Positions 26,987 to 35,223 of a stretch of DNA of 64,000 nt are shown in pieces. The stretch is taken from contig JACPUR010000041.1 of assembly GCA_016192135.1 (NCBI GenBank), positions 1 to 64,000 on the forward strand. The letters run 5' to 3'. Made by a program: the position numbers and the translations under genes. Origin of the DNA: Candidatus Tectomicrobia bacterium. Its GTDB lineage: Bacteria > UBA8248. Each line of letters opens with the position of its first letter. Position 1 is the stretch's first letter. Under the pieces are notes generated by a model. It saw only the letters and a list, made by a program, of their open reading frames with translations. It was not told the DNA's origin and searched no databases.

Positions 26987-27953
26987 GGGCGCTCTCCTTA
27001 TCCACCTTCGGCTCCACCTTATGCTCGCCGCTCACGATGCGGACGAAGAGATCCTCCAGCGTGAGGCGCTCTCGGCGCAGCTCGGTGAGCCGGCCCGACG
27101 CCGCCGGGACGGCCTGGGCCAAGTCCGGCCGGACTTCCCGGCCCTGCTCGGCCCTCACTTCGAAATGAACTTCCCCGTTCGATGCGCCGAGGCTGCTCAC
27201 CTGCCGGACGCCGGGCACCGCGGCCAGCTTGGCCCGGAGCGCCTCGGCGCTCCCGATCGCCGACACGCGGAGGATGTCCTCCTTCTGGACGCCTGTCGCC
27301 AGGGCGTCGATGGGCCCCTCGGCGGCGACGCGGCCTTGATGGATGACCACCACCCGGTCGCACACCATGCTCACCTCGGGGAGGATATGGGTGCTGAGGA
27401 CGATGGTTCGGCTTCCCTTGAGGGAACGGATGAGGTTCCGGATTTCGATGATCTGGGCCGGGTCGAGGCCCGAGGTGGGCTCGTCCAGGATGAGGACGGG
27501 CGGGTCGTTCACCAGCGACTGAGCCAGGCCCACCCGCTGCCGGTATCCCTTCGAGAGATGGCCGATGATGCGGGAAGCCACGTTCCCCAGGCCGCAGCTG
27601 TCGACGACCCGGGCGACCGCCTCGCCGCGGGCGCGGCCGCTCACCCCCTTCAAGGCGGCCATGTGATGCAGATACGCCGTCACCGTCATGTCCAGATAGA
27701 GCGGATTGCTCTCGGGCATGTAGCCGATGTGACGCTTCACCTCGAGGGGATGCTCCGCCACGTCCATCTCCGCCACCCAGGCCGAGCCCGAGGTGGGAGG
27801 CATGAACCCGGTGAGAATCCGCATCGTGGTGGACTTGCCGGCCCCGTTCGGGCCGAGGAAGCCCAGAATCTCGCCCTTCTCCACCCGAAAGGAGATGTCC
27901 TGGATAGCGGGGACATTTCCGTAATGCTTGGTCAGTCCCTCAACCCGAATCAA
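26979..27953 (-). CDS. ABC transporter ATP-binding protein, GldA-like
   Basis: A 324-residue ATPase. Walker A is GPNGAGKS (34-41), the signature LSKGYRQR (133-140) and Walker B LILDEP (154-159), followed by the H-loop STHILPEV. The signature LSKGYRQRVGLAQ rather than LSGGQ is typical of the GldA/NatA-like class. A C-terminal regulatory region of about 100 residues follows the core. The TTG at 27953 was chosen because AAGGGAGG lies 9 bases upstream and the protein then starts LIRVEGLTKHYG; an upstream TTG would add 37 unconserved residues. First gene of the operon under the promoter/CIRCE-like site at 28084-28143. Confidence 0.9.
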   Translation of the reverse strand: MIRVEGLTKHYGNVPAIQDISFRVEKGEILGFLGPNGAGKSTTMRILTGFMPPTSGSAWVAEMDVAEHPLEVKRHIGYMPESNPLYLDMTVTAYLHHMAALKGVSGRARGEAVARVVDSCGLGNVASRIIGHLSKGYRQRVGLAQSLVNDPPVLILDEPTSGLDPAQIIEIRNLIRSLKGSRTIVLSTHILPEVSMVCDRVVVIHQGRVAAEGPIDALATGVQKEDILRVSAIGSAEALRAKLAAVPGVRQVSSLGASNGEVHFEVRAEQGREVRPDLAQAVPAASGRLTELRRERLTLEDLFVRIVSGEHKVEPKVDKESARA

Positions 27954-28083
27954 TGGCCCATGCCTCCCTTCCGCATTCCGGCCGATCACGTTCCCGTGCC
28001 CGCCCGCCTGGGGGGCCGGCACCGCCATTTGAAAAACGGGAAACCCTTCGAGAGAAGGGCCCAATAGATTGTATTTTAATGGA

Positions 28084-28110
28084 TTGGCACTCTATCCTCT
28101 CAAGTGCCAA
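28084..28110 (-). promoter_or_regulatory. CIRCE-like inverted repeat (candidate HrcA operator)
   Basis: On the plus strand the site reads TTGGCACTC, nine bases, AAGTGCCAA, the 9-N9-9 architecture of CIRCE (TTAGCACTC-N9-GAGTGCTAA). The left arm matches the consensus at 8 of 9 positions and the right arm at 7 of 9. The arms are complementary except at the innermost pair. It sits immediately downstream of a promoter -10 box, where HrcA operators lie, about 130 bases before the GldA-like ATPase gene. Confidence 0.65.
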
Positions 28111-28115
28111 AGTAA

Positions 28116-28143
28116 AATATAAATTACCCTATCCTCTTGTCAA
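28116..28143 (-). promoter_or_regulatory. Promoter of the GldA-GldF-GldG-DUF4340 operon
   Basis: On the minus strand TTGACA (28143-28138) is followed by a 16-base spacer and TATATT (28121-28116), a strong sigma-70-type pair in an AT-rich stretch of an otherwise G+C-rich window. Transcription would start at or just before the CIRCE-like repeat. The leader to 27953 is about 150 bases and holds no gene; the rest of the 330-base gap up to 28283 shows nothing else. Confidence 0.7.
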
Positions 28144-28283
28144 CCCAAAATTCCGCCCGAAATCCGGCCGCCATGCGGACAAAGTCCAGGAACTTGCCGG
28201 CCGGACGATGCGTCTCACCCCATTTGCCCTATCTAAAAACCTTTGTCTAGAGGCAGGTTATGGCTGAAGGGAGGCCGTCCGCC

Positions 28284-29294
28284 TCACAGCGGCCTCGCAA
28301 GGGCTCCCCGGGCCGCCGCGCGGGCCAGCACCGCGGGGGCATCCACCACCCGGGGGCCGCTCCGCTCCAGCACCGCCACAAAGCTCTCCCCCGCCGCCAT
28401 CACGCGCTCGCGCTCCCCGTCGAAGGCGAGCACCCGCTCGCCCGCCACGGTGCAGGAGACGCTCTCCCCCACCCCCACGCGGCGGCTGCACCGGACCGGA
28501 GCGGCCACCACCAGCCCCGGAGCGATCGGGGAGAGCACCTTTCTGGCGGAGCGCCGTCCGCCGCCCCCGAATTCCACCCACAGCCCCTCGGGGTCGTCGG
28601 GGCCGATGGGGTCCAGGCTCGCCCCGATGGCCGAGAGCCCCAGCCCGCCCGGCTGGCACCGCGTGAGGAAAAGCGACTCGATGCGCCGCACGTCCCACAC
28701 CGCGCGGGCGCCCGCGTAGCCGCCCCTCACCACGGCCAGGTCGATGAGGGCGGTTTCGGTGGCATCACCCAGGCGGATGCGCAGGCGCTTGGAGGGCCGC
28801 ACCTGGGCCGCGTAGGCCTTGGGGCGGAGGGCAAAGAGGCCGGCCGCGAGCCCCGCCACCGTCCCCTCCCAATGCTGCGGAAAAGCGTTGTTCGTACCCG
28901 TCGAGAGAGGGACCAAGGGCACATTTCCGCAGCCCCGCGAGGCCGCCCGGCTCGTCCCGTCCCCCCCCAGCACGACGATGCAGGCGGCGCCCCTCTCCCG
29001 CATGAGCGCCGCGGCGCGCGCCGTATCCTCACCGTCCCCTTGAAGGGAGAACGAGAGCAGGCGCGCCCTCATAGGCCCCCGGCGCCGCCGGTGGCCCGCG
29101 TCCAGGGCGGCGGCGCCCAGGGCGTCCCCGTCGTTAAACACCCAGGCTTCCTTCACCCCGGCAGCCTCGAGGCCCGCCAGGACACGGCGGAGGATGAGGA
29201 CCTTTTCGTGGTTGCTGAAAGAACTGGCCAGGGCCACCAGCCGCCGGATGTCCTTGCCCGACTGGGGGTTTGCGATGATGCCGACGCTGGCCAA
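28284..29294 (-). CDS. ATP-NAD kinase/AcoX-like protein
   Basis: About 336 residues. The NAD-kinase-like core begins SVGIIANPQSGKDIRRLVA, with the nucleotide-binding LGGDGTSRAA, PLVPLSTGTNNAFP and EGTVAGLAAGLFAL. This combination is that of AcoX and related ATP-NAD kinase-like proteins, not of housekeeping NAD kinase. The role is unclear; AcoX lies in acetoin catabolic operons but has no proven activity. The TTG at 29294 has GGAGG five bases upstream; TTG at 29363 or GTG at 29306 are alternatives. Divergent from the glycerate kinase gene. Confidence 0.82.
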   Translation of the reverse strand: MASVGIIANPQSGKDIRRLVALASSFSNHEKVLILRRVLAGLEAAGVKEAWVFNDGDALGAAALDAGHRRRRGPMRARLLSFSLQGDGEDTARAAALMRERGAACIVVLGGDGTSRAASRGCGNVPLVPLSTGTNNAFPQHWEGTVAGLAAGLFALRPKAYAAQVRPSKRLRIRLGDATETALIDLAVVRGGYAGARAVWDVRRIESLFLTRCQPGGLGLSAIGASLDPIGPDDPEGLWVEFGGGGRRSARKVLSPIAPGLVVAAPVRCSRRVGVGESVSCTVAGERVLAFDGERERVMAAGESFVAVLERSGPRVVDAPAVLARAAARGALARPL

Positions 29295-29470
29295 GCCATC
29301 CTCCACGGCAGGGGACCTCGGAATGACCTTCCGGAGGCTAGAGAAGACCTCGCCTTGCGTCAAGGATTGCCCGAAAATGGGCGGATTTTCCTCGAACGGT
29401 TGACCCTCGGCCGGCCACTCCCTACGATGCCCGTGGAACCTCTCAACGCGCCATCCTTCCAGGGCCTGAC

Positions 29471-30835
29471 ATGCCTCGCGCCGCGAAGCGGAAACCGAGT
29501 TCCGCCTCCCTCCGCCGCGAGGCCCGCGCCATCTACGAGGCGGGCCTGGACGCCGTCCGGCCGGAGGAGGCGGTAGGCCGCGCTTTGCGGGTGGAAAAAA
29601 AAGGCAAGAATGAAGTGCTCGTCTGCGGCCGCACCCGGATGCCCCTGCGCCCGGGCGGGCGCATCATCGTGGTGGGCGCGGGCAAGGCCAGCGCCCGAAT
29701 GGCCCGCGCGGCCGAGAAGATTCTGGGCAACCGCATCGCCGGGGGGACCGTCGTCACCTCGTACGGGAGCGCCGTCCCCTGCCGCCGGATCGAGATCCGG
29801 GAGGCCGGTCATCCCACCCCGGACGCGGCCGGCGTCGAAGCCGCCCGGCTCATCGGGCGCTGGGTGGATGACGCGGGCCGGGATGATATCGTTCTCTGCC
29901 TCATCTCCGGCGGGGGCTCCTCCCTCCTGCCCGCCCCGGCCGAGGGGCTGACCCTTCAGGACAAGCAGAGAGTCACCGCCTCCTTGCTCCGGGCGGGCGC
30001 TCCCATCGAGGCGCTCAACTGCGTCCGGAAGCACCTCTCGGCCCTGAAAGGGGGGCATCTGGCCCGCCGGGCGGCCCCGGCCCGCGTCCTGGTGCTGCTC
30101 ATCTCGGACGTGGTCGGGGATTCGCTGGATGTCATCGCCTCGGGCCCCGCCTGCGGCGACCCCACCACCTTCGCCGATGCCCGCGCCTATCTTGAGCGTT
30201 ACGGGGCCTGGCGGACGGCCCCTCCCCGGGTGCGCCGGCGCATCGAGGCGGGGATGGCCGGACGGGTCCCCGAGACGCCCTCGCCGCGGGACCTCCCCTC
30301 CTCCCGGGTGCGGAACGAGCTCCTGGCGACCAACGCGCTTGCCCTCGAGGCCGCCGCCGGGCAGGCGCGGCGGCTGGGCTATCGGACCCTCGTCCTCACC
30401 CGCCGGCTTCAGGGCGAGGCCCGGGAGGCAGGGGCTTTCCTGGCGGCCATCGCCGCCGATATCCGCTCGGAAGGGTTCCCGTTGCGCCCCCCGGCTTGCC
30501 TGCTCGCGGGCGGGGAAACCACGGTCACGGTCCGGGGGGAGGGCCGGGGAGGACGTTGCCAGGAATTGGCCTTGGCTTTTGCCATCCGCTCCGGGGAAGC
30601 TGAAAATATAGGTCTTTTGGCCGCCGGGACGGACGGCCGAGACGGCCCCACCCCTGCGGCGGGGGCATTTGCCGATAGAAATATCATAAAAAATGCGAAA
30701 AATATTAACGTTGACCCTCAAAAGTACTTAAGCAATAATGACGCGTTCGGTTTTTTCAGGCAGGTAGGCGGGCTTTTAAAAACCGGACCAAGCGGTACGA
30801 ATGTCATGGACCTCGTCGTGCTGCTGGTGCCATAA
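29471..30835 (+). CDS. Glycerate 2-kinase (type II, MOFRL family)
   Basis: A 454-residue enzyme of the GckA/TtuD type (DUF4147 plus MOFRL), phosphorylating D-glycerate to 2-phosphoglycerate. Characteristic blocks are IIVVGAGKASARMA, LISGGGSSLLPAPAEGLTL, NCVRKHLSALKGG, LISDVVGDSLDVIASGPACGDPTT and, in the MOFRL part, LAGGETTVTV, GGRCQELALAFA, GTDGRDGPTPAAGA and GPSGTNVMDLVVLLV. The final 60 codons (about 30600-30790) are much more AT-rich than the rest, yet keep the family motifs. It feeds the same glycolytic level as the pyruvate kinase 1 kb downstream. Confidence 0.94.
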   Translation: MPRAAKRKPSSASLRREARAIYEAGLDAVRPEEAVGRALRVEKKGKNEVLVCGRTRMPLRPGGRIIVVGAGKASARMARAAEKILGNRIAGGTVVTSYGSAVPCRRIEIREAGHPTPDAAGVEAARLIGRWVDDAGRDDIVLCLISGGGSSLLPAPAEGLTLQDKQRVTASLLRAGAPIEALNCVRKHLSALKGGHLARRAAPARVLVLLISDVVGDSLDVIASGPACGDPTTFADARAYLERYGAWRTAPPRVRRRIEAGMAGRVPETPSPRDLPSSRVRNELLATNALALEAAAGQARRLGYRTLVLTRRLQGEAREAGAFLAAIAADIRSEGFPLRPPACLLAGGETTVTVRGEGRGGRCQELALAFAIRSGEAENIGLLAAGTDGRDGPTPAAGAFADRNIIKNAKNINVDPQKYLSNNDAFGFFRQVGGLLKTGPSGTNVMDLVVLLVP

Positions 30836-30908
30836 TCGGGAAAGGAATAAGCGTATTCCATCGGCTTAACGGGGAAGCCAATACCGCCTGGGGGGAGCGG
30901 AGGTGACC

Positions 30909-31673
30909 ATGTTGTGCGCCCGCTTCACCCTCGCCGCGGTCTGGATATCGCTGCTGGCGTTCCTTCATCCCGCCTCAGCGCTCGACCAGAGCCAGAATCC
31001 CACCGTCCGGATTTCCAATTTTCATTTCGAGAACCACCAGAACGGCCAGGGCCTCCCCAAGGACTGGACCCTGAAAGTGTGGCAAGGGACGCCGGACGTG
31101 AAGATTGTCCGCGAGGACGGGGAATCCATCCTTCGCCTCCGCAGCGACAAGGCGGCCGTCTCGGTGTACCGCGAGGTCAAGCTGGACCTCAAGCGCCACC
31201 CCATGCTCCTCTGGAAATGGAAGGTCACCAAGCTCCCCGAGAAAGGGGATGCCCGCGAAAGCAACCGTGACGACCAGGCGGCGGGGCTGTATGTCTTCTT
31301 CCCCCGTTTCCCCACCTTCGTGAACAGCCAGCTCATCGGATACATCTGGGACTCCAACGTACCCGAGGGAACGGTCATTCAGAGCAAGAAGAACCCTCTC
31401 GTCCATTACATCGTCGTGCGCAGCGGCGGGGACGACATGAACAAGTGGCTGATCGAGGAGCGGAACGTCCTGGAGGATTACCGCCGGGTCTTCGGCCAGG
31501 ACCCGCCCGACGTCGGCGGCGTTTCGGTCATGATCGATTCCGACGACACGCGGGCGGAGGCCGAGAGCTACTTCGCCCATATCGAATTCAACAAAACCAG
31601 CGCCAGCCACCTCCAGCCCTCGCCCAACCGGTTCGTCAAGTTCCAGCAGCCTGAACTGACCCTTCCCAAGTAG
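30909..31673 (+). CDS. Exported DUF3047 protein
   Basis: A 254-residue protein with a signal peptide (FTLAAVWISLLAFLHPASA). The DUF3047 pattern is clear: FHFENHQNGQGLPKDWTLKVW, LLWKWKVTKLPEKGDAR, DDQAAGLYVFFPRF, YIWDSNVPEGTVIQSK, WLIEERNVLEDYRRVFGQDPPDVGGVSVMIDSDDTRAEAESYFAHIEF. This looks like a jelly-roll carbohydrate-binding-like fold of unknown role in the periplasm. GGAGG lies five bases before the ATG at 30909; GTG at 30903 is also possible. Confidence 0.85.
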   Translation: MLCARFTLAAVWISLLAFLHPASALDQSQNPTVRISNFHFENHQNGQGLPKDWTLKVWQGTPDVKIVREDGESILRLRSDKAAVSVYREVKLDLKRHPMLLWKWKVTKLPEKGDARESNRDDQAAGLYVFFPRFPTFVNSQLIGYIWDSNVPEGTVIQSKKNPLVHYIVVRSGGDDMNKWLIEERNVLEDYRRVFGQDPPDVGGVSVMIDSDDTRAEAESYFAHIEFNKTSASHLQPSPNRFVKFQQPELTLPK

Positions 31674-31806
31674 TCCAGCAGCCATTGAAGCCGCCTCGCG
31701 CGGGCCGGATGTCCTCTCCGCGCCGGGCGAGGTAAGATAAAGGGGCAAGGAAGTTCTGCCATTCGCGCCCGGCAGTTTTCTTCCTCAAGAGGAGCTCGCG
31801 CCTCCC

Positions 31807-33222
31807 ATGCCCCGCACCAAGATCGTCTGCACCCTCGGGCCGGCCAGCCGCCACACCTTCACCCTCCGCACCATGATTCGCGCCGGAATGAACGTCGCCC
31901 GCATCAATTTCTCCCACGGGACCCACGCCGAGCACCGGGCCATCATCCACAAGCTCCGGCGCCTGTCCGCCGAAGAGGAAAACCCCATCGCCATCCTGGC
32001 CGATCTGGCGGGGCCGAAGTTCCGCCTGGGCAAGGTGCGTCCGGGGGAAATCCTCCGCGAGGGGAAGCGCGTCCGCATCGTCTCCCATTCCCTCATCGGC
32101 ACGTCCGACCGGCTCTCCCTCAACCGCGCCGACCTGATTCCGCAACTCGTCAAGGGCCACCGGCTGATGATCTGGGACGGGAAGCTTCAGCTCGAGGTGG
32201 TGGCTCCGGGCAAGGAGGAGGCGCTCTGCCGCATCGTCGTGGGAGGCGCCCTCAAGGACAACGCGGGCGTGAATCTGCCGGATACCAACCTCGACATCCC
32301 TTCCCTCACCGAAAAGGATCTCAAGGACATCGCTTTTGGCGTCAAGGAAGGGGTGGACTTCTTCGGCCTCTCCTTCGTCCGGACGAAGGCCGACGTGGAT
32401 CTATGCCGCAAGGAGATCGCGGCCCGCCAGGGCTCGGTGCCCATCATCGCCAAGATGGAGATGCGCGAGGCGGTGGAGAATCTCTCGGAGATCATCGATG
32501 CCGCCGACGGCGTCATGGTCGCCCGGGGCGACCTCGGCATCGAGATTCCTCTCGAGCGCGTCCCCATGGTTCAGAAGAGCATGATCGCCGCCGCCAACGA
32601 GCTGGGAAAACCCGTCATCACGGCGACGGAGATGCTCCTGTCCATGGTTTCCTCCGCCCGGCCCACCCGGGCCGAGGCCGGGGACGTGGCCAACGCCATC
32701 CTGGACGGGACCGACGCCGTCATGCTGAGCGAGGAGACGGCGATGGGCCGCAACCCGGCCGCCGTCATCCGGACGATGGTGCGCATCGCCGAGGTGACGG
32801 AGGAGGGGATGGCCCAGAGCGGGCCCCGCTGGGTGCGCCGGTCGGACCTGCGCATGCACGGGCTGCCTCACGCCATCGCCCATACGGCGGCGCTGCTGGC
32901 CGACGAGCTTGGCGCCGGTATCATCATCTGCCCCACGGATTCGGGCGATACGCCGCGCCGGGTGGCTCTCCACCGCCCCCGCCAGAAAGTGCTGGCCCTC
33001 AGCGTCTCCGAGCGCACGGTGCGGCGCCTGGCCTTGTCGTGGGGGGTCATCCCCTGGAAAATCCCGCGCCGCCTGGCCCCGGATCGGATTCTGGGGGAGT
33101 TCCGGAAGCGGATCATCGAAGAGAAACTGGCCAAGCCGGGGGACTACGCCATCCTCACGGCGGGCTTCCCCTTCGGGGTCAAGGACGCGAAAGGCCGCCT
33201 GCTCCAGACCGAGGTGCTTTAA
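31807..33222 (+). CDS. pyk: Pyruvate kinase
   Basis: A 471-residue glycolytic enzyme (PEP + ADP to pyruvate + ATP), tetrameric in the family. The N-terminal TKIVCTLGPAS and ARINFSHG are intact, as are MVARGDLGIEIP and the long ITATEMLLSMVSSARPTRAE...DGTDAVMLSEETAMG block. The active-site lysine segment reads IIAKMEMREAV, whereas most pyruvate kinases have IAKIEN; the lysine and glutamate are kept. The last base of its TAA stop is the first base of the ROK kinase ATG (TAATG), so the genes are coupled. Confidence 0.96.
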   Translation: MPRTKIVCTLGPASRHTFTLRTMIRAGMNVARINFSHGTHAEHRAIIHKLRRLSAEEENPIAILADLAGPKFRLGKVRPGEILREGKRVRIVSHSLIGTSDRLSLNRADLIPQLVKGHRLMIWDGKLQLEVVAPGKEEALCRIVVGGALKDNAGVNLPDTNLDIPSLTEKDLKDIAFGVKEGVDFFGLSFVRTKADVDLCRKEIAARQGSVPIIAKMEMREAVENLSEIIDAADGVMVARGDLGIEIPLERVPMVQKSMIAAANELGKPVITATEMLLSMVSSARPTRAEAGDVANAILDGTDAVMLSEETAMGRNPAAVIRTMVRIAEVTEEGMAQSGPRWVRRSDLRMHGLPHAIAHTAALLADELGAGIIICPTDSGDTPRRVALHRPRQKVLALSVSERTVRRLALSWGVIPWKIPRRLAPDRILGEFRKRIIEEKLAKPGDYAILTAGFPFGVKDAKGRLLQTEVL

Positions 33223-34169
33223 TGGCGGGCGGAACACGCGCGGAAGGAGCCCTTCTCGGCATCGACCTGGGGGGCACCCAGGTCAAGGCCGCCCGCTTCT
33301 CCCCCTCGGGCGAGCGCGAGGCGGTGGCCCGGGCGGATTCGCCCGCCCGGGAGGATGCTGGGGCCATCCTCGAGGCCCTGCTGGCCGCCGCCCGGGAGCT
33401 TTTCCCCGATGGCGGTCCCGCCGGCATCGGAATCGGAGTGGCCGGGGTTCTGGACATCGAGGAAGGGCGGATCATCCAGTCCCCGAACCTGCCCGCGCTC
33501 TCCGCCTACCCGCTCCGAAACCGGCTGCAGTCCGCACTGGGCGGCGTCCCCATCCGAATGATGAACGACGCCAACGCCGCCGCCCTGGGCGAATTCCACG
33601 CGGGAGCCGGCCTTCCCTTCCGTAGCATGGTTCTCCTGACTCTCGGGACGGGGGTGGGCGGCGGCATCGTGTTCGACGGGAAAATATGGGAGGGCGCGGC
33701 CGGAGTGGCGGGCGAGGTGGGCCACATGTGCATCCAGGCCGGCGGGCCCCTATGCTCCTGCGGCGCGAGGGGGTGCCTGGAAGCCTGCGTCTCCGGCTGG
33801 GCCCTCGTCCGCGAGGCCAAGATCATCGCCTCCCGCAATCCGGCCTCGCCCATCGCCTCCATGACCGACCTCACCCCCAAGCGCCTGGCCGAGCTGGCCC
33901 TGGCCGGAGATGCGGACGTCCGGGCCTTGTGGGAGAAATGCGGCCGGATGCTCGGCATCGGCATCGCCAACCTCATGAACCTCCTCAACCCGGAGGCCAT
34001 CATCCTCGCGGGCGGCCTTGCCCAGGCCGGCCCGCTCCTGCTCGATCCGGCCCGGAAGGCCTGGGAGATGCAGGCCTTCCGGCGCGCCTACGTCTCGAGC
34101 CAGGTGCTTCCGGCGTCGCTGGGGGAATGGGCGGGGGTTCGCGGCGCCATACAGCCATTCCTGTCATGA
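33222..34169 (+). CDS. ROK-family sugar kinase (glucokinase-like)
   Basis: A 315-residue kinase. The phosphate loop is GIDLGGTQVKAARF and the catalytic aspartate lies in MNDANAAALGE. TLGTGVGGGIV is the second phosphate loop. The ROK zinc site is GHMC...CSCGARGCLEACVSG, with all cysteines kept. These features fit glucose or N-acetylmannosamine/fructose phosphorylation in the cytosol; glucokinase is the most common role. It is coupled to pyk upstream (TAATG) and to the DUF3108 gene downstream (ATGA), which makes a sugar-to-pyruvate operon plausible. Confidence 0.92.
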   Translation: MAGGTRAEGALLGIDLGGTQVKAARFSPSGEREAVARADSPAREDAGAILEALLAAARELFPDGGPAGIGIGVAGVLDIEEGRIIQSPNLPALSAYPLRNRLQSALGGVPIRMMNDANAAALGEFHAGAGLPFRSMVLLTLGTGVGGGIVFDGKIWEGAAGVAGEVGHMCIQAGGPLCSCGARGCLEACVSGWALVREAKIIASRNPASPIASMTDLTPKRLAELALAGDADVRALWEKCGRMLGIGIANLMNLLNPEAIILAGGLAQAGPLLLDPARKAWEMQAFRRAYVSSQVLPASLGEWAGVRGAIQPFLS

Positions 34170-35098
34170 GCACCCACACGGCTCTCTCCGGCGGCGGGCG
34201 CCCCTCCCTCCGTCCGAGGGCGCGCCTCCTACTCCGAGCCTTCCTCGCGGCGGGAGTCGGTTGCCTCGCGTCGAGCGCCGCCCCCGCGCATCCCGCGCCG
34301 GTGCATCCCTTTCGGAGCGGCGAGCGCCTCGCCTATCAGGTCCGCTGGCTGGGGATTCCGGTCCTCACGACGGAGCTGGCAGTGGAAGGGCCCGTCGAAT
34401 GGCAGGGGGAGCGTGTGCTCCGCTACCGGCTCCGCCTGGACTCAATCGGCCTCCTGCACCGCCTCTACCCGGTGCGGGACCGGGCGGTGAGCCTGGCGGA
34501 TTCCGAAACCCTGGCCAGCCGGCGCGCCGACATCCGCCAGAAGGAGGGCTTCCGCTACCGGAGCCACAAATGGCTGCTTTTCGGGAAGGATCACGTGCTG
34601 TACGGGCGAGAGGAGAAGACTCCGGTCCGCCACGATGCGCCCGAGGGCGTACTGGACGCGTTGGCGGCGCTCTACAAAATCCGGGCCGAGGCGCTGAGGC
34701 CGGGCAGCGAGATTGAGCTGTCCGTATTCGACCGGAAGCGCACCCGGCGGGTGAAGGTGCGCGTCACGCAGGCCGACCGCCTCGACTCCCTCTGGGGGCC
34801 GATCCGCACCCTCCGCATCGAGCCCGAATTCGAGGATGAATCCCTCAATCGCAAGGGTCGCGCCTGGATCTGGGTGACCGCCGACGAAGCCCGGGTGCCC
34901 GTCCGCATCGAGAGCAAGACCTTCGTCGGCTCCTTCGTCGCCCATCTAATCGAGACCCATGGGCTTCGCGGTGGGCCGCTGGCCTCGCCCCCTCAGAAAG
35001 CGCTCTCTGCCTGGCGCCCCTCCACCGAAGTGGTACCCGAAAACGAAGGCGACACTTCCGAAAGGCTAAAGCAATTTCTGAATCGAAAGCAGAAATAA
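34166..35098 (+). CDS. Exported DUF3108 protein
   Basis: A 310-residue protein with a signal peptide (LLLRAFLAAGVGCLASSAAPAHP). The DUF3108 blocks are HPFRSGERLAYQVRWLGIPVLTTELAVEG, YRLRLDSIGLLHRLYPVRDRAVSLAD, DALAALYKIRAEALRPGSEIELSVFDRKRTRRVKVRV and WIWVTADEARVPVRIESKTFVGSFVAHL. The fold is a lipocalin-like beta barrel of unknown role in the periplasm. Its ATG overlaps the ROK kinase stop (ATGA). Confidence 0.88.
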   Translation: MSTHTALSGGGRPSLRPRARLLLRAFLAAGVGCLASSAAPAHPAPVHPFRSGERLAYQVRWLGIPVLTTELAVEGPVEWQGERVLRYRLRLDSIGLLHRLYPVRDRAVSLADSETLASRRADIRQKEGFRYRSHKWLLFGKDHVLYGREEKTPVRHDAPEGVLDALAALYKIRAEALRPGSEIELSVFDRKRTRRVKVRVTQADRLDSLWGPIRTLRIEPEFEDESLNRKGRAWIWVTADEARVPVRIESKTFVGSFVAHLIETHGLRGGPLASPPQKALSAWRPSTEVVPENEGDTSERLKQFLNRKQK

Positions 35099-35164
35099 GC
35101 CTGATAACACAATAGTTTCATGTTTTATAAGTTCGCATCTCTTTTCCCTTGCGCGCATGCGTAA

Positions 35165-35180
35165 GTTAATGTACATTAAC
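35165..35180. promoter_or_regulatory. Perfect 16-base palindrome, candidate operator of the DtxR-family regulator
   Basis: GTTAATGTACATTAAC is a perfect palindrome 44 bases before the regulator start. TTGCGC (35151-35156) and TACATT (35174-35179), spaced by 17 bases, form a plausible promoter whose -10 lies within the palindrome. DtxR/MntR-family operators are AT-rich palindromes of this size, so metal-dependent autoregulation is likely. Confidence 0.65.
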
Positions 35181-35223
35181 AGTGTTTTTTTCTACGAACT
35201 CTCAGGAAAGGGAAGGAGGACTT

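Noticed and set aside
27954-28064. 37-residue extension of the GldA-like ATPase to TTG at 28064
   Set aside because: The added sequence is not like ABC ATPases, and a better ribosome site precedes 27953.
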